A stretch of DNA of 64,000 nucleotides, taken from contig OY735207.1 of the NCBI GenBank assembly GCA_963457665.1, positions 44,621,179 through 44,685,178 on the forward strand, read 5' to 3'. A program made the translations under genes and the position numbers. This DNA comes from Thysanoteuthis rhombus (lineage: Eukaryota; Mollusca; Cephalopoda; Oegopsida; Thysanoteuthidae). Under the pieces are notes generated by a model. The model saw nothing but the letters and a program-made list of their open reading frames with translations, was not told the DNA's origin and ran no database searches. This document shows positions 50,765 through 60,755 of this stretch, in pieces (within the stretch, counting starts at the first letter, position 1; each line of letters starts with the position of its first letter).

Positions 50765-50987
50765 ATTGATTTTCATCTTAATTTTAGTTGCTTTTTTATC
50801 ACAACTTTCTGTGGCCGTCAGTCTATGGTAGTGATTAAAACCTTGGGCAAAAGGGAAGTGGGTTTGAGTTTTACTGACAGCTTGTCCTTTATTTGTGATC
50901 CATATTGTTTACTCATTGCTGTAGATTGACAGCCTGAGTGAGTTGTGATAAAAAAGCAACTAAAAATTAAAATGAAAGAAAATACTA
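50765..50987 (+). mobile_element. Fold-back element made of the SINE tail
   Basis: The left arm, about 50768-50832, runs CATCTTAATTTTAGTTGC then TTTTTTATCACAACTT and GTCAGTCTATGGTAGTGA. It is the reverse complement of the right arm, about 50908-50978 (GTTTACTCATTGCTGTAG to AGCAACTAAAAATTAAAATG). The arms enclose about 75 bp related to the SINE body (GTGGGTTTGAG, TCCTTTATTTGTGATC). It is potentially a long hairpin and the clearest fold-back copy of the family. Confidence 0.7.
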
Positions 50988-51585
50988 GTAAAAAATTATC
51001 TATAATGATGGTTAATATTCTTACCTTTTTATACTAACAAGTTTTCCAATACAAGTTTATCTTCTTGGCCACTTCAAGTATAGAGTCAACCAGCTTCATT
51101 ATACATCTTTCTCCTAAATCATTATGATCTATTTTGTTACTGATAAAAAAATTGGGGTATTATTCATTCATTCAAATAATTTCAAGATACTGTATATAAC
51201 TCAACCTCAAAACTTGGGTTTTAATTCAAGTTTAGTCTAATATTCGCCAGATAAGTCAATTCTCCAATATAAGGCAGCATTGTGTCCATCAGAGTGTCAA
51301 GTTCACAGAGTCTAAGCAGACTAATATGATCCAATAGAGACTTGAGGCTTAAAACGTTGGCATATATGGTATAAGAAACAAACTGAAAATCACAAAAATT
51401 TCTATTGTTCTTTTTTTTTTCTGAGGATCAGAGAGTTGATTCTGTAATTTTTTTTTATCAAAAAGAAAGAAACAAAAAAAAAACGTTTGAATTGCAATTC
51501 CAAAATATACAATTAAGACGTTATTTCAATCGTTTCTCACATTATTATAATGTACTATTTTTAAAATTCTTTCTTTTTCTTTCAG

Positions 51586-52210
51586 TTAAGAGGCCCACCA
51601 CTATCTTCTTCATAGACAAGATCTGGTTCTTTCTGTAATAGTTTGGCAGGTCAAAAGTTTTGAATGTAAATTCACATCTTCATCCTCCTATTTTATTGCC
51701 TTATCAAAGGAAGCAAGGCAAATCTAGTATGACAAAATGATCACTGCCGATATGGAGGCTGAACTTCTAATTGGTTCCTAGAATCAGCATCTAAGCTGTT
51801 TGCCTTCTTTCAGTTTTATTTGCTGAGTCAAGGATGTTTTGTGTTAACTCCACAAGTTTTTCAGGGTTGCTGATCAACACACCCTGTATTTCCGTATTGT
51901 TACTGTACTGATGTCAGCCATGTATCTGAATCTGTGTTGGTGCTTTACGTCCAGTATCAAAATGCTCCCCAAATTCAGTCTTTGTAGTAAAATTGACAAG
52001 CGAACCCAAGGGGTTATCCACTTTGAGAGAATCTACCCGCACATTCCCACTGCAACATTTATAGCAAAGCAGTATTGTGGCCTCTTGTTCTATCTCCTTT
52101 CATCACTTGGGCCACTTGCAAAACACTGCCTACAGTCTGGCCGTCCCTTGTCTCCTCCTACATCATCATCACACTGTTTTGAACATGTCCAATGCTGACA
52201 AAAAGACATT
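51586..52210 (+). other. Gene 2 second exon, 5' UTR part
   Basis: Exon start is inferred from the acceptor TTTCTTTCAG ending at 51585. The leader is about 625 nt. It contains an upstream ORF of 95 codons (51911-52198) in the same frame as the main CDS, ending in TGA 12 nt before the main ATG. Confidence 0.55.
51911..52198 (+). CDS. Upstream ORF, 95 codons, in frame with gene 2
   Basis: Encodes a 95-residue peptide rich in Ser, Leu and Cys with no domain I recognise. It is in the same frame as the zinc-finger CDS and ends at TGA 52196-52198, 12 nt before the ATG at 52211. Such a long uORF so close to the start would be expected to lower translation of the main frame or depend on reinitiation. 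Alternatively it is a chance open stretch in the leader. No conservation evidence is available from one sequence. Confidence 0.3.
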   Translation: MSAMYLNLCWCFTSSIKMLPKFSLCSKIDKRTQGVIHFERIYPHIPTATFIAKQYCGLLFYLLSSLGPLAKHCLQSGRPLSPPTSSSHCFEHVQC

Positions 52211-55200
52211 ATGGAATCCTCAACTCTGATTGTTGATGAAAGTGTCCAGATTGATCAGAACCCGTCTCCATCATCTGTATCATCCCCTACTCCCCCGTTA
52301 ACCGTTGCTAAGCAACTTACGGAACCATCTGAAAATCCTCCAGCTCCGTCGGATAGTGTGCAGGAATACACCTGCCAGTTCTGTCCACGTACATTCAGCC
52401 AGTTGGGCCACCTAACCTACCACCTGAGGACTCATACAGGCCACCGGCCGTACCAGTGCCGGACGTGCGACAAGGCTTTTTTAAAAATGTCCGATCTTAG
52501 CCGCCACATGCGCACACACACTGGCGAGAGGCCGTTTTCCTGCAAGTGGTGTGATCGCCGCTTCAGTCAGAAGAGCAACCTCATGAGTCATTTGCGAACG
52601 CATGGCATAGAGAGCGGCAACAGCGTATCGGGCGGGTCCCATCGCTGTCAGCTGTGTAGCAAGACATTCTCCAAAGCGCAGGCCCTCAGTTGTCATATGA
52701 GTTCTGTGCACGGCAGTAGTGCCGGTGGGAGAGCTGGCGGCAATAACAATGCCAAACGGGGTCGACACGAGTGTAGCATTTGTAGTAAGACATTCGTGAG
52801 CGGGGTCATGCTCACCATTCATGTGCGCATGCACACAGGTGAACGACCCTATGGATGCAGCTTCTGTGAGAAGCGGTTTGCCACATCATCTGACCTCAAC
52901 CGCCACACCCGCATCCATACTGGAGAGAAACCCTTCCAGTGCCGTTTCTGCGGTAAAAGGTTTACCCAGAACTCTAATCTGAAGGTCCACCTGCGCACCC
53001 ATAGTCGTGACTCACAGCACCAGTGTCACCTGTGCAGTGCTAGCTTCACAACCAGGGCAGCTCTGATGCAGCATACCAGAACCCATAACCGAAGTAACAA
53101 TGGCAGGGACCACTTAATCACTGATGCTGCTCAGGGTGCCAGATCTGCTGGTATAGAAGAACAAGTACATGTCTCACTGCCCAAAGAAGGTTCTAATAGG
53201 AAACTGGTAAAAAACTCTTCCGCTGAAGACTTCTATCAGACTGACGACGTAACGTACAGTCAGCCAGATTGGGAAACCAAACGACTGATATCTTCCCTGA
53301 TGTCTGGTGTGATCCTTCCCTCTGAACTTTCCGCTACTTTGCCGAAAGATGACCTGACTGCTGCCCTTGCTGCAGTTTCATCGGCCGGGGGGGATGCAAG
53401 GGACAGTTTCACCATCAAGGGCCAAAACCCACTGATGTGCAGCCTCTGCTCTAAACAATTCTTGGAAGTTTCTAGTCTTGTACAGCATTTGAAAGTCGAG
53501 CATGGGCTGAATGACAGTAGTGCCCCAGCTGCACCACTCCCTCTGGTGGTCAACAAACACACAGCAGACTCCGCCCCAAAATCAACACCAGGCAAATCTG
53601 AACCGCTCAGTGAAGAAGAAAATGAAAATTTCACTGTTAAGACAGTCCTACTTGATTTCAGCAAGAAAGCAATAACTGATCATCCCCAAAGGGTGTCCAC
53701 AACCACTGCTGCTACTTTACCAAAGAACGCTTATTTTGGGTGTAAAGAAGACCCAGCTAACATATCTTCTTGTGGAAGCAATAGATTGTCTCTGGAAGAC
53801 AATATGCATACACTGCTTTTTGATGTTAGTACCAAGCCCACCACTGCGACTGGATCAGCTGAACTGCTGGATGTGAAACCAGATGTTTCTACCCTGAAGA
53901 ATATTCTATCTCAGGGTTTACGCCCGAAGGAGGAGGTAGAAAAAGCAGAAGATCACGATGAGGCCCAGACTACGAATGCCACCATAAATAGCAATTCAGC
54001 ACTCACGCCCTTTAAGATAACAGGAAATCCCCTCCTGGACAAAAATGCAGAAGGCTCTCGCATCCATGAGATTCCTACTTGTTTGGTAACCAATGAAGGC
54101 ATGTTGGAAGACTGGGAACAAAAGGAAAACTCAAGTGCTACTGTCAATACTCCTCCCCACAGGCCTCTATCCCTGTACATTAGCAACAATAATGATGCAA
54201 GTGTTGGAAAAGAACCCATCGCTAACTGCTCTACACTTCTACCATCTCCATTTGATGGAAACCAAACCGGCCAAAACATTCCTCCTGATAACAATTCACT
54301 GTCTACAAATGGGATTTCTTGTGCCCAGATAACCGATGTTCATGGTCTGGCCAGTTTTGGTGATGGCTTTGGGGTCAGCAATGACCAATCTTATCTGTGT
54401 GATGAGTTTGTTGATATTAGCACTCTGAGCAGTACTTACTCTAATGAGAAGGCTAGCAGAGAGCCAGAAATCACCTGTATTGAACTGTCTTCCTCATCTT
54501 CATCGTCATCTCCACCTCCGTTGCTATCTCAGAATCAAATCATGAACGTTGGAATTGAAACTGCATCATCTCGACTCCAGACCTGCTCCACTTCATCTAA
54601 TGCTGACCCTTCTCAGTGTAAACCATCCGGAGATGTTGACCCCACCCAAATAGATGTGCTTCCCTTACCCTCCACATCTCAATCTGTTTCCTTGACAACA
54701 GAGATTCAGCAGCCAAGTGGTCATTGTAAGATTGAAACTGTGGTCAATCCTGTCACTTCGTGTCAGGCTGCTGAAGAAGTTGCCGTCAAAGGAAACAACG
54801 AAATCACTGTCTTGGCTGGCCAAGACAGACAACAGTATGTCTGCGTACATTGTGGTAAGACATTTCATCAGGCAAATCACTTGACTTACCACATCAGGAC
54901 ACACACGGGTGAACGACCCTACAAATGTGAGCACTGTGGGAAGGCCTTTGCCAAGCCGTCCGACCTGAACCGTCACACCCGCATACACACGGGCGAGAAG
55001 CCATTTCAGTGCGACTTCTGCGCCAAGTGCTTCACACAGAGCTCCAACCTTGTGTCACACCTGCGCACCCATGCAACTTCACAGAAGCCATTTCGGTGCA
55101 GCCATTGCAACAAGTCATTTGCAGACTTTGCTCAGCTAAGCAAACACCTCGCTTGCCACACAGTGAAGAATTACAAGTGCAAGCAGTGCCCTCGTGCATT

Positions 55201-58200
55201 TTCCAGCATGCATCTATTGTCCAAACATGCTGCCCATGCACATACCCAAGTTGCAGCCCTAGGGAGTAGGGTAAATGTCAGTCGGACAGGGACTAAATCC
55301 CGACGCCCTCATTCGTGCACTGCTTGCGGGAAACAGTTTCTGACATCTTCAGATCTGAAACGCCACATTAGGATACACACAGGGGAGAAGCCATTTGCTT
55401 GTGATTACTGTGACAAAAGGTTCAACCAGAGTTCGAATCTTATTTCCCATGTTAAGACTCATTCTGGTGTCAAACCCTACAGATGTGACTTCTGCACTCG
55501 AGAATTTTTCTCCACAGCTATGCTCAACCGTCATCGTCGGGTTCACACTGGGGAAAAACCTTATCGGTGTAGTGTATGTCACATGTGCTTCTCCCGTGCC
55601 AACTTCCTTAAGTACCATATGGCCACTCATACCGAGGCTCAGGCCAATGTCCAAAGCATCCAGCCATCAACTAGTAACCAGAGCAATGTTGAAACCGCCC
55701 AGGAGAAAATGCCATTGACCATAGAGAAAGAGCATAGTGTAGAAGTTGAAGTTCATGATAATGACGATCAGGCTATATGCACTATCCTAGATAATAGCAC
55801 TGCTCAGTGTTCAAATGAAGATGCATTTAATGATGAATCCACTGGGAGGGAGGAACAGCAACATAGCTATGAAGAAATTTCTGATAACACAGGACAAGGA
55901 ACAATGCACATGGGCCTTGGCACTTATGTGAGTGATGACGGAAATATGTATTTGAAATGCATCTCTGGAAGATCGACCTTTGGTGAGAACTTGATTACAC
56001 CTCCACCGATGGCAGAAGCAACAGCTCACTTTGCTGAGATGTTGCAGCCACCCAAACCGCTCATGCCAGCATATTCAAACGTATTTCAGTGTCCATTCTG
56101 TTCCCAATCCTTCCAACATTCTAGCCAAGTTGTAAAACATATAATGAGCCACAAGGAACAAAAACACCACAGCTGTAAGATTTGCCAGCATGCGTTCTTC
56201 TCTCGATCAAGCCTCATGCTGCATTACAGAAAACATCAAATGCAGAAGCCGTTCCGTTGTGGGTATTGTACACGCCAGTTCTCACAGAATGCGCAGCTAT
56301 TGCTTCATGTGAAACGGCACCTTCGACAGTTGCTAGATACGAAATATGAGTGCAATAAATGTGATTGGTACGGAACCAGTCTTGCTCAGGCTGTATGCCA
56401 TAAGCGTTCCAATCCAGGGCTTCCATCTCACACATTCAGCTTTCGACATGGGCCGCACAAAAAACAGAGTCGTCAAAAAAGTATCCGTTGCAGAATTAGA
56501 CGCAACAAGGGCCGTAGCTTCTATAAAACATGGGGTAGCATTTATCGTCCATTGTCCAAACATCAGTCCACAGAATGGTCAAAGTCTTGCCGGAAACTCT
56601 TCCAGTGCGGTGTGTGTAACCAAAAGTTCGTACAGTTATCCAGTTTGGGCCAACATGTAGGTATCCACTTGGATGGTCAGTCCAGGAATGTAGCAAAGGA
56701 TGTTAAACAAGCATTGACTTTGGATAAATTTGTAGTTGAATCTCGGCAGGAAACAGATTCCAAAGAAAAAACCAATGATAATGATAATGTGAGGAAAGAT
56801 GTGAACGGCCATTGTAAAGATATTGCCTCTGCATCTGAAATTGTCCAGCAGCAAAAGGCCCTAGAGACAAGTGTATTGGTAGCCATTCGGCCTCCTGAAT
56901 ATAAATCAGCTCTGGATAGTGGAAGTGGCATTGAATCATCTCATCTTTGGTCATCTACTGATGATGCTTATTATGATTCTGTGGAAGAGATTACATCAAA
57001 GCGATTTAAGAATTTAGTCAAGGGGGGGGAAGTGCGGATAGATGCCAAAGAAGAACAGAAAGCCAGAAAATCAAACCAAGGAGGGGACAGGGAAAAATGC
57101 TCACCACAGTTGACAATCCCTGGGAATAAATCAGCTATTGTCGACAGCCAATTCAATGCAGAACATGTTGAGATCATTCTTGATGATGATGATGATGATG
57201 ATGAGACTGATTCATTTGAGAGAGCTGCAAATTCCCTTGGGTCTTCTGTTATTGTCTTTGAAGGGAAAGCAAAAACTAAAAAGAAAGTCCCTGCAGTCAA
57301 AATAACTGCACACCAGTCAAGTGGTGTGGAATCCAAAAAACAGCACAAGTGTGAGATTTGTGGGCGAACTTTTTTACAAGCTTGTCATCTGACCTACCAT
57401 ATAAGGACACATACCGGTGAAAGACCATACGGATGTAGGCATTGTGGGAAGGCATTTTTCACCTCATCTGACCTCAAACGCCACACCCGGGTGCACACAG
57501 GTGAAAAGCCTTTTAAATGCAACCACTGCCGCAAACGATTCACCCAACGTTCCAACTTGCTTATCCATATGAGGTCCCACACTGGCGACCGGCCCTACCG
57601 ATGCTCCACCTGCGGGAAGCGTTTCTCTACGTCTTCTATGCTAGCACGTCATCAGCAAACACACACCAACCCTGGCGCAGAGATTCCAACACCTTTCTCT
57701 TGCTCTGAATGCAGCTGCAAGTTTGATACTTGTTACGATTTGACATGTCATCTTCAGATATCTCATTCTCTCTTCTCCAAACAGTCCGAAGAGACAGCCC
57801 AAGAGAGTGGTGACAGTAATGAACAGAAAATAAATCTAAAGTCAGTGGCCGGAGATAAACGTGTGCCTGAGTGGTTAACCGTTAAATCATCTGGACCTTT
57901 TACCAGTGCATCATCAACCGTATCCTCCTATCTCTCTGCAAGTCACATATGTACCGTGTGCACACAGTCATTCCCTAGCAATAGCTTGCTCATACAGCAT
58001 GTATGCAACCAGCATACAGAGGAAGCAGAAGATATTAAATGGACCCCGTTAGGTGAACAGGCTACTCACTCTTATCCCGCCAGTGATGACCGAGAGGATC
58101 AAGTAGACGTGTCCGCAACGAGCAGTAGACAGATATTAAAATGTGACGACAATGTATATGTTATTCAGAACAGTAGCGATAATGTGGATATGTCCCTGGA

Positions 58201-59464
58201 TGCAGCGGACAACAATCCACACAGCTCTGTGTTGCCACTGGAGTGTCAAGTGTCTCTTGATCCGTCAGCAGCATCCGCCGGGGTTCAGCAGCTGCATTCT
58301 AAACAAAAACACGATGATGATTCAAAAGATGGAGAGCTGCTCGCAGACAACACTGAAAATAAAAAGCGAGCAACTGGTGCCAAGGAAGAGAACCTAGACA
58401 TTGTCCTGGTGGAGGACTTTCCGCCTGTGAAAAAAGCCCCATCTAAGGTGTTCACCTCATTTGTGCGTTGTAAAAAATCCAACGAGAAGTGTGTGAACCA
58501 ATGTGAGATCTGCTTACGTACATTCACCCAGTCATCTCATCTACGATACCACCTTCGTACCCATACAGGTGAGCGCCCCTACCACTGCGACTACTGTGAC
58601 AAGGCATTCTTCACATCGTCAGACCGTAACAGGCACACTCGAGTACACACGGGTGAAAAGCCATATGGCTGTGGTTTGTGTCAGCGCACATTCTCACAGA
58701 AGTCAAATCTTATGGGCCACCTTAAGACACACACCCGTGGTGGGCTCACTCTGGCCAGTTCCAGTATTCTGGCATTGTCAAAGACCCAAAGGCGTAATAG
58801 AGCATCAGTTGCAGCCACAATGCAAAATAAAAGAAGATCCAAAAGTCCTTCTGAAAGTAATCTTCTGTCATCAGGTAGGGCCAGTCGTCCAGATTTGTTA
58901 AACTCAAGCTGGAATGTTCCAAGTAAAACCGTTTCCGTATTCAGTTCCGGTTCATCATCAGCTACCAAGCAGTCAGAGGCAACCACCGTAACCACAGATA
59001 CTTCAACCACTGACGACCAATCCGAGCCTGCTGACCTCTCATCTCCAAGGGGAGCTGCCTCATCATTAAGCTCTTCCGTGTCTGGAGGGGGGAAAAAGTG
59101 CAAAGCTGCGCAGGAGTTTGTGTGTGGCATTTGTAGCCGCACATTCCCACAACGAAGCCAACTGACTTCACACATGCGCTACCACACGGGTGTGCGGCGT
59201 TACTGTTGTCCAACGTGCAGCAAGGCCTTCCTCAAGATGTCTGATCTGCGCCGGCATCTGCGTGTCCACTCGGGAGAGAAGCCATTCCCGTGTAAGTGGT
59301 GTCCACGCAGGTTCTCGCAGTCATCCAACCTGACCGCCCACCTACGCACGCACTCAGGAGAAAAGCCGTTTCATTGCAGGCATTGCGACAAACGCTTCTC
59401 TCAGTCATCATCTCTTAAGATACACGTGCGTACACACGAAATGGCATGTAGCAGCCCCACTTGA
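52211..59464 (+). CDS. Giant C2H2 zinc-finger protein, ~36 fingers in six groups
   Basis: A 2417-residue protein in one exon, starting at the first ATG after the in-frame TGA at 52196. There are 35 clear C-x2-C-x12-H-x3/4-H fingers and one degenerate one. Group A has eight (53-292), then a lone finger (408-431). Group B has nine (876-1140). Group C has three (1292-1370), a degenerate finger near 1379 and one at 1464-1486. Group D has six (1712-1935), E three (2096-2174) and F four (2303-2409). Many linkers are canonical TGE(K/R)P(F/Y), so DNA binding is expected. A three-finger module recurs with nearly constant helix residues (Q-x-x-H-x-x-Y, S-D-x-x-R, Q-x-S-N). Long Ser/Thr-rich spacers carry an eh1-like FTVKTVL (474-480) and candidate SUMO-interacting motifs (754-767, 1653-1665, 2062-2069). 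Inference: a nuclear, sequence-specific regulator, probably repressive. Other large multi-cluster fingers such as ZNF236-like proteins are possible relatives, but I cannot assign orthology. Confidence 0.95.
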   Translation: MESSTLIVDESVQIDQNPSPSSVSSPTPPLTVAKQLTEPSENPPAPSDSVQEYTCQFCPRTFSQLGHLTYHLRTHTGHRPYQCRTCDKAFLKMSDLSRHMRTHTGERPFSCKWCDRRFSQKSNLMSHLRTHGIESGNSVSGGSHRCQLCSKTFSKAQALSCHMSSVHGSSAGGRAGGNNNAKRGRHECSICSKTFVSGVMLTIHVRMHTGERPYGCSFCEKRFATSSDLNRHTRIHTGEKPFQCRFCGKRFTQNSNLKVHLRTHSRDSQHQCHLCSASFTTRAALMQHTRTHNRSNNGRDHLITDAAQGARSAGIEEQVHVSLPKEGSNRKLVKNSSAEDFYQTDDVTYSQPDWETKRLISSLMSGVILPSELSATLPKDDLTAALAAVSSAGGDARDSFTIKGQNPLMCSLCSKQFLEVSSLVQHLKVEHGLNDSSAPAAPLPLVVNKHTADSAPKSTPGKSEPLSEEENENFTVKTVLLDFSKKAITDHPQRVSTTTAATLPKNAYFGCKEDPANISSCGSNRLSLEDNMHTLLFDVSTKPTTATGSAELLDVKPDVSTLKNILSQGLRPKEEVEKAEDHDEAQTTNATINSNSALTPFKITGNPLLDKNAEGSRIHEIPTCLVTNEGMLEDWEQKENSSATVNTPPHRPLSLYISNNNDASVGKEPIANCSTLLPSPFDGNQTGQNIPPDNNSLSTNGISCAQITDVHGLASFGDGFGVSNDQSYLCDEFVDISTLSSTYSNEKASREPEITCIELSSSSSSSSPPPLLSQNQIMNVGIETASSRLQTCSTSSNADPSQCKPSGDVDPTQIDVLPLPSTSQSVSLTTEIQQPSGHCKIETVVNPVTSCQAAEEVAVKGNNEITVLAGQDRQQYVCVHCGKTFHQANHLTYHIRTHTGERPYKCEHCGKAFAKPSDLNRHTRIHTGEKPFQCDFCAKCFTQSSNLVSHLRTHATSQKPFRCSHCNKSFADFAQLSKHLACHTVKNYKCKQCPRAFSSMHLLSKHAAHAHTQVAALGSRVNVSRTGTKSRRPHSCTACGKQFLTSSDLKRHIRIHTGEKPFACDYCDKRFNQSSNLISHVKTHSGVKPYRCDFCTREFFSTAMLNRHRRVHTGEKPYRCSVCHMCFSRANFLKYHMATHTEAQANVQSIQPSTSNQSNVETAQEKMPLTIEKEHSVEVEVHDNDDQAICTILDNSTAQCSNEDAFNDESTGREEQQHSYEEISDNTGQGTMHMGLGTYVSDDGNMYLKCISGRSTFGENLITPPPMAEATAHFAEMLQPPKPLMPAYSNVFQCPFCSQSFQHSSQVVKHIMSHKEQKHHSCKICQHAFFSRSSLMLHYRKHQMQKPFRCGYCTRQFSQNAQLLLHVKRHLRQLLDTKYECNKCDWYGTSLAQAVCHKRSNPGLPSHTFSFRHGPHKKQSRQKSIRCRIRRNKGRSFYKTWGSIYRPLSKHQSTEWSKSCRKLFQCGVCNQKFVQLSSLGQHVGIHLDGQSRNVAKDVKQALTLDKFVVESRQETDSKEKTNDNDNVRKDVNGHCKDIASASEIVQQQKALETSVLVAIRPPEYKSALDSGSGIESSHLWSSTDDAYYDSVEEITSKRFKNLVKGGEVRIDAKEEQKARKSNQGGDREKCSPQLTIPGNKSAIVDSQFNAEHVEIILDDDDDDDETDSFERAANSLGSSVIVFEGKAKTKKKVPAVKITAHQSSGVESKKQHKCEICGRTFLQACHLTYHIRTHTGERPYGCRHCGKAFFTSSDLKRHTRVHTGEKPFKCNHCRKRFTQRSNLLIHMRSHTGDRPYRCSTCGKRFSTSSMLARHQQTHTNPGAEIPTPFSCSECSCKFDTCYDLTCHLQISHSLFSKQSEETAQESGDSNEQKINLKSVAGDKRVPEWLTVKSSGPFTSASSTVSSYLSASHICTVCTQSFPSNSLLIQHVCNQHTEEAEDIKWTPLGEQATHSYPASDDREDQVDVSATSSRQILKCDDNVYVIQNSSDNVDMSLDAADNNPHSSVLPLECQVSLDPSAASAGVQQLHSKQKHDDDSKDGELLADNTENKKRATGAKEENLDIVLVEDFPPVKKAPSKVFTSFVRCKKSNEKCVNQCEICLRTFTQSSHLRYHLRTHTGERPYHCDYCDKAFFTSSDRNRHTRVHTGEKPYGCGLCQRTFSQKSNLMGHLKTHTRGGLTLASSSILALSKTQRRNRASVAATMQNKRRSKSPSESNLLSSGRASRPDLLNSSWNVPSKTVSVFSSGSSSATKQSEATTVTTDTSTTDDQSEPADLSSPRGAASSLSSSVSGGGKKCKAAQEFVCGICSRTFPQRSQLTSHMRYHTGVRRYCCPTCSKAFLKMSDLRRHLRVHSGEKPFPCKWCPRRFSQSSNLTAHLRTHSGEKPFHCRHCDKRFSQSSSLKIHVRTHEMACSSPT

Positions 59465-59557
59465 TGACCAGCAGTCTTGGTACATTCACATTCACAAACC
59501 AATGTCCAAATCTCACAGATAATAACAAAATCAAAACAAAACAATGTTACTTAGTTA

Positions 59558-59787
59558 CTGTATATGCCAGACTATAAGGCGAATGGTTTACAAGAGTATT
59601 TTGAAAACTACCACACACTGCAACTCATCCAATCCCCATAACTGTCCATATCGAGCTTCAGTAGAGAGCCCCCCCTAGTCATAATACCAGTGCAGGAAGC
59701 AGTGTAATATTTGTATATTTTTTTTTTAAATCTTTTTTTTTTTTTTCAAATGAATTAAATGTCTGTCTTATAACTCAGCATATATGA
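59558..59787 (+). mobile_element. TA-flanked MITE, family copy 2
   Basis: Starts CTGTATATGCCAGACTATAA and ends with the inverted CAGCATATATGA. TA lies at 59556-59557 and 59788-59789. It is 230 bp, including two T tracts. It lies 94 nt after the gene 2 stop codon, so it probably belongs to the 3' UTR. Confidence 0.8.
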
Positions 59788-60755
59788 TATCTTTGCCCAA
59801 ACCTGGATAGACACAGTGTGGCAATCCTATTCATTGACTGGCTCATTTATTCACACTTCAGCTCACACACGCATTGAAAAAAAAAATCCACTCAAAATAG
59901 GAACTACTAATTGAAAATGTGTTTACAAAAATTATTGTGCCACAACATGGTTCTTAATGAATTGGTAAGCAGTTCCATTCATTATATCTCATTTAAATTT
60001 ACAAAACACAACTGTTTTCCTCACAAATCATTGAAAATCCATCTATAATCTATCCTGTTCGATATATTAAAATGTTGTAAGTCTTTCTTACACTCAAAAT
60101 CAGTGTGTAGTGCCATGCATATGAAGTACTATGCATTTCCACTCTAAAGACATATTGCAGTTTCTCACAAACCTGTTGACTTATATTTACAAATCAGACC
60201 TGTGAAAGTGCGTAGCTCAGTTTAGCGATCATTTCATTCCTTTATACTCACTCTAAATCTGCTTTACTTCCATGTCATAATCACATAAACTAAAATACCA
60301 AGTAGCATTTAAATATCAGTCTCTGTTCAAAGCAATGTACAATTGATCTATGTGATAAATTGATCATACATACTCACTTAGAACATTCTTTATATTGGAA
60401 TATAGTAGTTACTTCATTTTTTTTTCATAAAGAATAATTTGAAATTTGTCAGCTTTAAGTTCCTATTGTCTGAATTGGTGTGTAGCTATTCTTAATGATG
60501 AAATTACTTCTTCCCATTTACTTGAAAGCAAAAATATTGCTCCCTCTAGTCATTGTAAAACAAGCTCACTGACTGAGTAGCAGATTTATCTCCCTTTTGA
60601 CAACTTCACTATTTGGTACCATTTTTTTTTTTTTTTTCATTAGCTCCTAACATTCACACAAACCAACGAATTAGTCTGCTACAGTTCATCTTTCATGAAA
60701 CTGTTTGTAGCTCCATTTAGTAGTCTGCTCGCTCACTTACAGTTATCCAAACATA

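Larger units (their letters stand above)
45190..51585 (+). other. Inferred 5' UTR intron of gene 2
   Basis: Runs from the GT donor at 45190 to the AG acceptor at 51584-51585, which follows TTCTTTTTCTTTC. It holds a GC-richer patch at 45590-45775 whose minus-strand open frame shows no domain, an (ACT)n run at about 47841-47868 and a fold-back SINE at 50765-50987. A good acceptor-like site near 48110 could serve an extra non-coding exon. The rest is AT-rich. Confidence 0.45.

Noticed and set aside
53260-53664. Antisense frames inside the zinc-finger CDS (up to 164 codons)
   Set aside because: They mirror the codon bias of the sense gene and contain no domain of their own.
54836-59437. KRAB, BTB, SCAN or PR/SET domain accompanying the zinc fingers
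   Set aside because: The N-terminal 52 residues and all spacers were read; none resembles these domains.
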